The notes beneath the pieces are model-generated. The model made no database searches. It was given only the letters and a program-made list of their open reading frames with translations, and was not told the origin of the DNA. From Lachnospiraceae bacterium (GTDB lineage: Bacteria > Bacillota > Clostridia > Lachnospirales > Lachnospiraceae), in NCBI GenBank assembly GCA_021199475.1, contig JAJQHZ010000020.1, forward strand, positions 1-45,989: DNA of 45,989 nucleotides, given 5' to 3'. The translations under genes and the position numbers were made by a program. Within the stretch, counting starts at the first letter, position 1; each line of letters opens with the position of its first letter. This document shows, piece by piece, positions 33,307 to 40,522 of this stretch.

Positions 33307-34284
33307 CTATTTCTCAGCCTGCACTCTGCGTACCTCTTCTTCCGTGAAGCCCAAGAGGTCAGCGATCTCAGGCGTTTTATAGCCAAGGGCTGTCCACTTA
33401 TGAATCAGCTCGCGATCACGTTGCATGATTCCCAAGTCAATCCCCTGCTTTTCGCCTTTTTCAATCCCCTGCTTCTCGCCTTTTTTAAATTCCTTTAATT
33501 CCCAAGATTCCAGAGCTGTACACAAATTTATCGGCCTCCTTCCGCGCTTACCCTTCTGCATAAGAAACGTTGATTCTGTGATTTTCCCAATAACCGCAAC
33601 CAATTCAGGCTGGAGTTCTTTATCCTTATACTTCTTCTTTACTTCTTCAATATTCCCTTCAAAAAATTCTCTGGAAACATCGAATACAGTTTTTACATCT
33701 TCATTATTGAAAGTATATTTGCCGCTGTCGCGAACCTGAACAAGATTCATCTTATAATCCGAAAAGAGTCTCGCCATTGGTTCCGGCATATCGACAATCA
33801 TATCTCTGAGACAAAGCGGTCCGTCCCATTCCTTTTCTCCGTAGTATACAGTAATTGAAAAAATCGGGTGAAGCCTGTCTTCCTTACGCATTTTCGAAAG
33901 AAACTCATCTTTTGTTTTCGGTTCCGGATCTTCCTTGCGATGTCTGGTAATCTCATTGTATTCTTTCAGATATCCCATGCCATCATACAGGAGAGTCCGA
34001 AGTGGGGATGCATAATGAATACGCTGCTGGTTCTCAATCCCCCAGATCACAAAATCCGCACCATATGCTGTCTTCTTAACCACATCCCTTGCACGCACAA
34101 GGGATTCCTCATACTGTTTTAGCTGAATGACTCCGGACATGTCCGTGTCAGCCTCTTCCAATGCATCCGGTTTCAGAACCTCCTGCCCTTCAAACAGGAC
34201 TGCATTAAAAAGGTCTGCAAAACGGTCATTATCGCGCCAGAAGTCCTTCAGCCTTACATCTGCCTTCGTGTTGTCTCTTCTCAT
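33307..34284 (-). CDS. Rpn-family PD-(D/E)XK nuclease (recombination-promoting nuclease/putative transposase)
   Basis: Rpn proteins are PD-(D/E)XK nucleases that promote RecA-independent recombination and are often annotated as transposases. The 325-residue protein begins with the family pattern DNDRFADLFNAVLFEGQ. It has the nuclease core around residues 70-90 (GADFVIWGIENQQRI, with Asp and the E-x-Q pair) and continues through SITVYYGEKEWDGP. Near the C-terminus there is an imperfect tandem repeat (KGEKQGIEKGEKQGID) followed by a helix-turn-helix-like end (KTPEIADLLGFTEEEVRRV). The ATG at 34284 follows AGGAG by ten bases. It has its own terminator, which suggests a separate cargo unit dropped into the ICE. 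Confidence 0.85.
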   Translation of the reverse strand: MRRDNTKADVRLKDFWRDNDRFADLFNAVLFEGQEVLKPDALEEADTDMSGVIQLKQYEESLVRARDVVKKTAYGADFVIWGIENQQRIHYASPLRTLLYDGMGYLKEYNEITRHRKEDPEPKTKDEFLSKMRKEDRLHPIFSITVYYGEKEWDGPLCLRDMIVDMPEPMARLFSDYKMNLVQVRDSGKYTFNNEDVKTVFDVSREFFEGNIEEVKKKYKDKELQPELVAVIGKITESTFLMQKGKRGRRPINLCTALESWELKEFKKGEKQGIEKGEKQGIDLGIMQRDRELIHKWTALGYKTPEIADLLGFTEEEVRRVQAEK

Positions 34285-34364
34285 AAAGCATTTTCTCCTG
34301 ATTTCCTGTAACACCTTCATTATAGCAGATTTTCATCGGACTGCAATCAGAAGATTCCCATTTT

Positions 34365-35771
34365 CTACTGGTACGAATAGGAATTTTCGTCCCGGTTGTA
34401 AATTCCAATCAGGCTGCTTCCATCAGAGAGAGTGAAAGTGATCGTCGCTGTCCGCGTATCTGCATCAATCTCATACGAGTTAACTGCAGCAGCAGTGACA
34501 TCACTGTAGCCGTTCCGATACAAATAATCATAGAGCGTGTACTGCAGTTCATAGCGATTTGCAAGATAGTTCAGCAGCGTCGTCGGAATTCCCGTCACGG
34601 AAAGTGTCGTAGCATCATAACTCCGCTCTGTTTCTGAGGAACCTTGTCCGCTCTGAATTTCAATCGCATCCTGCTTCTGTTCATCCGCTTCGCTTTCATT
34701 CTGCCTTTCCGCTTCTTCCACAATATCAGATTCTTCCGCAGTCTCCTGTGTCTCCTCAAGCAACAAAATATACTGGCCAGGATAATCCGGGTACATGATA
34801 ATGATAATCTGATTTTCTGAATTATCCATGCTTGCGCAGAATGCATAAGCTCCATCCGAAGAACACGGAATCTCATTTTCAAATGTTACCTCCGTCACTC
34901 CGGTCAGATCGTTATTCGATAAAAACGCGGACAGAGCCATAAGGAAATCCGATTCCCGGTAGCCGGATTTTTTCTTTTGTTCCTCTGTCAGGCCGGATAC
35001 CTTTATGGACGGCAGAACCGAATTTTCTGAATCTCCGAAAATAGTCTGCTGCCAGTCCTCGTCAGAAGATATGCCATTTTGGTTTTCTTCTTCACTCTGA
35101 TTTTCCTCAGTTGTTGTGCCATTCTCTTCTCCTGCAGAAATATCCGTCTCATCATCTGCAATACTCATTCCAGTCACCCGGACGGTTTGTGCTGCCGCAG
35201 CTGTTTCAGATTCTGATTCAATGATTGCCGCTTCCGTCTCCTGGGGCAAATTCGTCTCTGTATTCCTGGAACTATTGTTGAGCAGATACAATGCTGCAAG
35301 GAAAATCAGAATCACCCCTATCAGCCACTGTCTCCACTGATATAAAAAATGATTATCGTTCTGCTCATGACCATTTTCTTCGCTCCTGGTTTCCACAACG
35401 GCAGCGGTCTCTGTCTCCGATTCAGCAGGCTGCTCTTCGTCAGCCGCATTCCCGCTCTGAATGATTTCATCCGATTCCCGCATTCCTTCATCTTCCAAAA
35501 GGTCTTCCTCGCAAGTCTCTCGGCCCATGGTTTCATCTGCACAGGGTATAGTTCCTTCAAATTCATTTTCAAGCAATTCCTTGTTCGGTTCTGTTTTCTC
35601 CTGATTTTCTTTTTCCGCATTATTACTGCTCCGGTTGTTATATTCCAGAAAATCATTGATGTTGTCCTCATGATCTGCCCATGCAGATTCGTTCTTTGAG
35701 TTTTCTGCAGGAACACCCTGATTCTTTTCGGGCAGCCGTTTCCTGCCGCCCGCCTTTTTTCTCTTACTCAT
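34365..35771 (-). CDS. Single-span surface protein with two copies of a novel ICE domain
   Basis: A 468-residue protein: a charged cytoplasmic N-terminus (about 1-145), one membrane span (QWLIGVILIFLAALYLL, about 148-165), then a long outside part. The outside part has acidic Glu/Thr/Ser linkers and two small domains, at about 245-335 (SGLTEEQKKKSGYRESDFLM) and 385-468 (ending SYEIDADTRTATITFTLSDG). The second is clearly related to the C-terminal domain of the next protein. It is the third of three adjacent related genes after the wall hydrolase, where other ICEs carry DUF4366/CD1107-type proteins. I infer an outer T4SS component; no direct evidence is present. Confidence 0.75.
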   Translation of the reverse strand: MSKRKKAGGRKRLPEKNQGVPAENSKNESAWADHEDNINDFLEYNNRSSNNAEKENQEKTEPNKELLENEFEGTIPCADETMGRETCEEDLLEDEGMRESDEIIQSGNAADEEQPAESETETAAVVETRSEENGHEQNDNHFLYQWRQWLIGVILIFLAALYLLNNSSRNTETNLPQETEAAIIESESETAAAAQTVRVTGMSIADDETDISAGEENGTTTEENQSEEENQNGISSDEDWQQTIFGDSENSVLPSIKVSGLTEEQKKKSGYRESDFLMALSAFLSNNDLTGVTEVTFENEIPCSSDGAYAFCASMDNSENQIIIIMYPDYPGQYILLLEETQETAEESDIVEEAERQNESEADEQKQDAIEIQSGQGSSETERSYDATTLSVTGIPTTLLNYLANRYELQYTLYDYLYRNGYSDVTAAAVNSYEIDADTRTATITFTLSDGSSLIGIYNRDENSYSYQ

Positions 35772-35783
35772 ATAAGCCTCCCA

Positions 35784-37034
35784 TCACAGCCCGGAAAAGC
35801 TGTACGTATTCGCGGACTTGTTATAAGTCCCTGTGATTGTCCCGCCAGTGCTGAGCATGATCCGGATTGTGGCTGTCTGATTCTCCGGGTCAATCTCATA
35901 AGATGACATCGTTCCTGTGATGCTGCCGGTATAACCTTTACTCAGGACATAATCAAATGCGGCCTGATAAAAAGCATTCTCGTCACCGACAAAACTCAGG
36001 AATACCGTCGAGACGGAAAGGATATCCATGCTTGTCGTTGTTGTTGTCGTTTCTCCTGTGCTGACGCTGCTGGTGCTGCTCGACCCGCTTGAACTTTCGC
36101 TCGCGCTCGTACTTCCAGAAGTTCCGGTTGAGGCCGTAGTATCTGTCGCGTTTGAATCTGTAATAGTAATATTGTCGTCTCCGGCTTCCGTCTCTGCTTC
36201 TGTTTCACTCGTCTTCTCTGTGAAAACATAGGAATCTTCTGTTACGTAGTAAGTGGAAAGCAGCGACCAGGTCTCATACCCATTAAAATATATTTCATAG
36301 CAGACTTTCGGCGTGTCAGAATCCTCCGTCTCAACGGTCTCACCAAAATAGACATCCGTCACATTCCGGTACTCACTCTCTTCCGAGTCGATCTGAAGAG
36401 CGTCACCAAGCGCCTGAAGGAATTTCTGTTCATCGAACATTCCGTTATAGCTGCTCTGCACTTCATCCGTGAGGCCATGCAGAGTAAGTCCATAGGGAGA
36501 GATCGCTTCCGTTTCGCTCTCTGCTTCCGTTTCTGTCTGTGCCTCTGATTCCACAGAAGCATCTGTAAAATTGAAGCTGATGAAAACATCCCGGTCCGGC
36601 ATGACAAAGCTCAGCCGCATCTCCCCGGTCGCATCCTCTGTCCCTGAGACGGAGCGTACAACGCTGCTGACCGTCTGCATATCATAATCCAGGACATCCA
36701 CACTCTCCAGTGCTTTTCCTTCCGCCGACGTAATCAGCATCGTCACCAGCGTATTTTCTTCTACTTCCAGAACGGACTCCGTGTCACTGTCGGAAAGCAG
36801 CCATGACGCGTCAAATTCGATTGTCCCGGAACTGCTCTTATACAAAAGGATATTGTGTGTCGGTGTTTCCGTCTCTGTTTCAACCGGCAGCTCGCTTTCC
36901 GTTTCGGTCTCCATTGTTGTTTTTTGTCCGGCCTGTTTAGACAAGGTCGATTGCACGATCGCAAGCACCACGATTAAAATAACTGCCGTAGCGACCGCGA
37001 TATAAAGTGGTTTGTTGCTTTTTTTCTTATACAT
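35784..37034 (-). CDS. Single-span surface protein with a beta-repeat and two copies of the same novel ICE domain
   Basis: A 416-residue protein with an N-terminal membrane anchor (YIAVATAVILIVVLAIV, about residues 10-27), an acidic linker and a beta-rich repeat domain ending FVMPDRDVFISFNF (about 65-155, like bacterial surface repeats). Next come a small alpha/beta domain (about 180-275, DEQKFLQALGDALQ), a Thr/Ser/Gly-rich linker with short direct repeats, and a C-terminal domain (about 335-416, SYEIDPENQTATIRIMLSTG) homologous to the end of the following protein. It starts after GAGGAGG. The architecture suggests a wall-spanning stalk. Function is unknown. Confidence 0.75.
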   Translation of the reverse strand: MYKKKSNKPLYIAVATAVILIVVLAIVQSTLSKQAGQKTTMETETESELPVETETETPTHNILLYKSSSGTIEFDASWLLSDSDTESVLEVEENTLVTMLITSAEGKALESVDVLDYDMQTVSSVVRSVSGTEDATGEMRLSFVMPDRDVFISFNFTDASVESEAQTETEAESETEAISPYGLTLHGLTDEVQSSYNGMFDEQKFLQALGDALQIDSEESEYRNVTDVYFGETVETEDSDTPKVCYEIYFNGYETWSLLSTYYVTEDSYVFTEKTSETEAETEAGDDNITITDSNATDTTASTGTSGSTSASESSSGSSSTSSVSTGETTTTTTSMDILSVSTVFLSFVGDENAFYQAAFDYVLSKGYTGSITGTMSSYEIDPENQTATIRIMLSTGGTITGTYNKSANTYSFSGL

Positions 37035-37045
37035 ATTTTTCCTCC

Positions 37046-37840
37046 TCAGTCAACGCTGTACAGGGAATATACCCCGTAATAGTCCCATTTCTTGCTATAG
37101 CTGCAGATAAACAGTTCCGAATTACCATCATCCGTAAACAGTTCAATCTGACAGGAGCATTCGTCATCATTGTTCCGAACAGTCTCCACAATTTCTATTT
37201 CTGCGATGCTCACCAGATCATCATAGATTGAATAAACATATTCCCCGACTGCTTCCAGAAACTGCGTCTCCCTTCCATCCAGAAAATCAGAGTAGCTGTC
37301 CTCTGCCCCATCTAATACAGAAATTTCCGGTTGGAAAGATGATACATAGGTTTCCATTTCATCCAATCTTTCTGATTGGGCTGCATCAGCTTCTTCTGTT
37401 TTTCCCTCACTTGACGCCTGGGCTGTTTCCTGACTTCCTGAGTCAGAATCAGTTGCTGGCGTTTCCGATGAACTATCATCTGCTGAAGCAGATTCCGATG
37501 CATTTAAAATTTCATCAGATAGTTCCGTATCTCCCGAATCAGGAATGGTTTCACCTGAACCCGCTCCATCGGTTTCCAAATCCGGTTCCACTCCCAGCAC
37601 AACTGTGTCCCCTGTGCCCAACTCTGTTTCTGTTTTCGTCTCTGCACCACTATCAGAAATATCTTCTGTTTCCGTCTGTAGTTCTTCTTCTGTATCAAAA
37701 TCCGCCCCTGTTTCGGAGTGATTGATAATCCTCCCCACAATCGCATCCGAAACAGTATTTACCGCATACGGCAGTAAAATTGATGCGCCAATCAGCAGCA
37801 CAAGCAGGATAATGTACAGCCTTATTTTCTTTTTATCCAT
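37046..37840 (-). CDS. Single-span surface protein with one copy of the novel ICE domain
   Basis: A 264-residue protein with an N-terminal anchor (IILLVLLIGASILLPYAV, about residues 9-26), a 130-residue Glu/Asp/Ser/Thr-rich linker and a C-terminal domain of about 85 residues (ETQFLEAVGEYVYSIYDDL, then strands). This has the same helix-then-strands pattern as the domains in the next two proteins. The ATG at 37840 is seven bases after GGGGAG. It is the first of the three related genes and is separated from the wall hydrolase gene by the 260-bp structured element. Confidence 0.7.
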   Translation of the reverse strand: MDKKKIRLYIILLVLLIGASILLPYAVNTVSDAIVGRIINHSETGADFDTEEELQTETEDISDSGAETKTETELGTGDTVVLGVEPDLETDGAGSGETIPDSGDTELSDEILNASESASADDSSSETPATDSDSGSQETAQASSEGKTEEADAAQSERLDEMETYVSSFQPEISVLDGAEDSYSDFLDGRETQFLEAVGEYVYSIYDDLVSIAEIEIVETVRNNDDECSCQIELFTDDGNSELFICSYSKKWDYYGVYSLYSVD

Positions 37841-37867
37841 GGTAAATCTCCCCATCATATTTTCATC

Positions 37868-38127
37868 AGTCCAGAAAGCAGGCTATGTCTTGCTGGTGTT
37901 CTGGACACATCCAGAACACCAGGCCACAGACCGCCTGCGTTGCAAGCTATATGCCGCTTGCGCGTCATATGTCTGCGGCTTGATGGGTCTACGCTCCGCT
38001 TCGGTCCGCGCTAAACGGACGTCCACTGGACGTCCAGCGCCGTCCCGCCCATCCCAAAATGCAGATACAGCCCTTAGCAGATAAATCTGCACAGGCTGCC
38101 TCCGCATTTTGCTGCTGTTCTGGACTG
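37868..38127. repeat. Structured non-coding element bounded by inverted repeats
   Basis: The only sizeable gap in this part of the operon is bounded by CAGTCCAGAA (37868-37877) and TTCTGGACTG (38118-38127), exact inverted copies. Inside are a perfect 13-bp hairpin (CTGGTGTTCTGGA, 4-base loop, 37893-37922), CAAAATGC/GCATTTTG arms around 38055-38112 and two GGACGTCC palindromes near 38018-38036, in GC-rich DNA. No plausible gene fits. It could be a MITE-like insertion, a structured RNA or an operon attenuator. Confidence 0.6.
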
Positions 38128-40485
38128 TTAGCCAAAGTAATAGTTTCCGCCGCCGATCTGCTCGGAGCCTTCCGTATAATAACTGCGGAAGCTCGTGTGG
38201 GAATGGTTCCGGATTCCATTTTCCAGGCAGTCGCTGACGGCCTGTTTGACATAATCAGGCACATTCCCTCCCAGATACCGCTGCCAGTATGAATCAATGC
38301 TGTAGCAGAACTGCCCGGATGCGGTCAGCTGCTCATAGGCATTGCTCCCCAGATACGACCATTGTGCGCTGTCCACCCGGTTCATCGCCGTGCTGATCAC
38401 CGCAAGCGCCCCTGCATAACTGCCTCCATCCTCCTGACAGACAATTGCCCAGATGATCTCCATCTGTTCTTCTGTATAATCGGTATTGTCGGTACTGTTT
38501 CCAGAGAATGTCCCGGTTATCACCCGGCGCACCACATACTGCCTGCCATCCGATTCTACGCTGGACATGCACACTCCCCTGCTCACCGAATTTTGTACCA
38601 TCATCCCATCCCCGGCATAGATACCGACATGGCCGCTGTTCCCAGACTGCACCCATCCGTCATAAAAGAGGACAATATCACCCGGAAGGGCATCGCTCAA
38701 TCCTCCTTCGACTTCGGTTCCAATGTCTTCCATCGCTGTCGTTGTCCATCCGACCTCGATTCCAAAATGGCTGAATACCCCATGAACAAACGAACTGCAG
38801 TCCGAGTAGTCCTGCCAGTCGGTAGCGGAATCCCGCCCGGCTCCATAAGCATACTGGGTAATTCCGATCCATGACTGCGCATACTCAACGATCTCGCTGC
38901 CGGACGCGGAATACATGGTGCTGTTTTCCTCCTCCCCGGCAAGGCTCCCGAACAGAGCGGCAAAAAACGAGACTAAAAAAAGGAGCAGCAAAAGCACTCC
39001 CCCAAACATAGCGGCATATTTCCCGATTCCGGAAACCATCTCTGTCAGCTTCTTCTGAATCTGTATTTTTATCTGTGCTGCTTTCACCCGGATTGGGAGC
39101 GTCACCACCCGGACAGCATTTGCTGCGGTCTCCCTCTCCAGCTCTGCCTGCTCAATCATCTCTGTGCGCTGCATTTTCTTAACCGATTCCCGTTTCCGGG
39201 CATCCTTATCAAGCAGGCTGCCAAACTCCCACACAAACATCTTTTTCTTCGCAACGGATTCTTTTCTGGCCTCCTTCCCGGCTTTTCGTTCCAGGGTCTT
39301 TATCCTTCGATTTGCCTTCTCCGAGTTTGGCGTGTAAAAAACTTCATGGTATTCTTTTTCTATTCCTTTTTTACGGACACTGCCGGAGACGGCATAGCGG
39401 TGTCCCTGTGTACCACCTGCAAGCCTGTCCAACTCTTTCCTGAGAACCAGTCCACTGTTGCCTGAAGCTATATCATCCTGCCTGGCAAGGAACATCTTTT
39501 TTAATCGGATTCCCTGCGCATCCGGTTTTTCTGAAACCTTTCCTGAAACCGATGGTGTCTTCTGATATGCTTTTACGATAACAGGTTCCGCTCTCTTTTC
39601 TTCCCGAAAGGCCATCTGCGTCCGATTCCTGCGTACTGTTTCGAGGGTCTCTTTGGAAATGCGCGGATTTACATAAACATATCTCCGATTATCTTCGGCC
39701 TTTCGGATTCGCCCTGCTTCAGTCAAAACCCGGATTTCGCCCTGCTTCATTCCAACAGAAAGCCTCTGTTTCTTTTGTTTTGCCTGGATTGAAAGCCCAG
39801 CGGTACCTTGTGCGCTTTGCTCTGATAATGAAAATCTTTCCTGAGAAGTCCCTCTTACTTCCTGAAATAACAAGTTTTGTTTAACCTTCTGATTTGTCTG
39901 ACCTACATTCCCCCGCCTCTCTGCTTGCCCTGGCAGTCCGGCACTGTCCCTCCTGCTATCTTGCACCTCCGAAGGAACATCATTCAACCGTCTGTTCCGG
40001 TCTTTCAAATCCGCTCTGTCCATCCGGCTGTCATATGTCAGCTTTCCCTGTTGGTTTCCTTCCGGATTCCCCCATCTCCCATGTTCTGCCTCTGGCATTC
40101 GGTACGCGCTGCTCACATCCATGCGTTCCTGAGATACTGGCCTTGCTGCTGTCCCATTCGTCTGATACCGCATCCGGCGCTCGACTTTTTTCTCTACCGC
40201 ATCCAGTATCTGCGCCTGTTCCCGGCTGCTGTAGCTGTTCCACTGCTTTCTTTGCTCCCGCGAAAGGTAAGATAATGCCGCCCGGCTTTCCTGCGATAGG
40301 GACATATTTCTGGCACTGTTTCTTACATATCCGACCGCTTTCCTGGCTGTCTTTGCTCCGGAATTACCAATCCGCATCGACGCAGATGCTCCTCGTTGAA
40401 CCCTTGCTGCATTCTCACCTGCAGCACGCAGACTGACATCCCTGGTATCAATGTCTCTCGTTTCTTCCTTTTGCCTGATATCCAT
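38128..40485 (-). CDS. Membrane-anchored wall hydrolase, NlpC/P60 plus SleB-like (CD1108-type conjugation protein)
   Basis: Conjugation in Gram-positives needs a local wall hydrolase. The first 480 residues are basic and mostly disordered, with many Arg/Gln/Ser stretches. One membrane span follows (about 490-512, GGVLLLLLFLVSFFAALFG). Outside lie an NlpC/P60 domain (about 530-650) with catalytic Cys in YSDCSSFVHGVF near 562 and His in GNSGHVGIYAGDG near 620, and a SleB-like hydrolase domain (about 675-785, WAIVCQEDGGSYAGALAVIS). Two lytic domains on one anchor match VirB1-like proteins of Clostridial ICEs. It directly follows VirB4. Confidence 0.9.
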   Translation of the reverse strand: MDIRQKEETRDIDTRDVSLRAAGENAARVQRGASASMRIGNSGAKTARKAVGYVRNSARNMSLSQESRAALSYLSREQRKQWNSYSSREQAQILDAVEKKVERRMRYQTNGTAARPVSQERMDVSSAYRMPEAEHGRWGNPEGNQQGKLTYDSRMDRADLKDRNRRLNDVPSEVQDSRRDSAGLPGQAERRGNVGQTNQKVKQNLLFQEVRGTSQERFSLSEQSAQGTAGLSIQAKQKKQRLSVGMKQGEIRVLTEAGRIRKAEDNRRYVYVNPRISKETLETVRRNRTQMAFREEKRAEPVIVKAYQKTPSVSGKVSEKPDAQGIRLKKMFLARQDDIASGNSGLVLRKELDRLAGGTQGHRYAVSGSVRKKGIEKEYHEVFYTPNSEKANRRIKTLERKAGKEARKESVAKKKMFVWEFGSLLDKDARKRESVKKMQRTEMIEQAELERETAANAVRVVTLPIRVKAAQIKIQIQKKLTEMVSGIGKYAAMFGGVLLLLLFLVSFFAALFGSLAGEEENSTMYSASGSEIVEYAQSWIGITQYAYGAGRDSATDWQDYSDCSSFVHGVFSHFGIEVGWTTTAMEDIGTEVEGGLSDALPGDIVLFYDGWVQSGNSGHVGIYAGDGMMVQNSVSRGVCMSSVESDGRQYVVRRVITGTFSGNSTDNTDYTEEQMEIIWAIVCQEDGGSYAGALAVISTAMNRVDSAQWSYLGSNAYEQLTASGQFCYSIDSYWQRYLGGNVPDYVKQAVSDCLENGIRNHSHTSFRSYYTEGSEQIGGGNYYFG

Positions 40486-40522
40486 CTCTCACCACCTTCC
40501 GCAAAGCATCACCGCAGGTAAC

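Noticed and set aside
37883-38107. 74-codon minus-strand frame in the structured element
   Set aside because: It is made of hairpin sequence, Arg-rich, with no ribosome site; better explained as part of a non-coding repeat.
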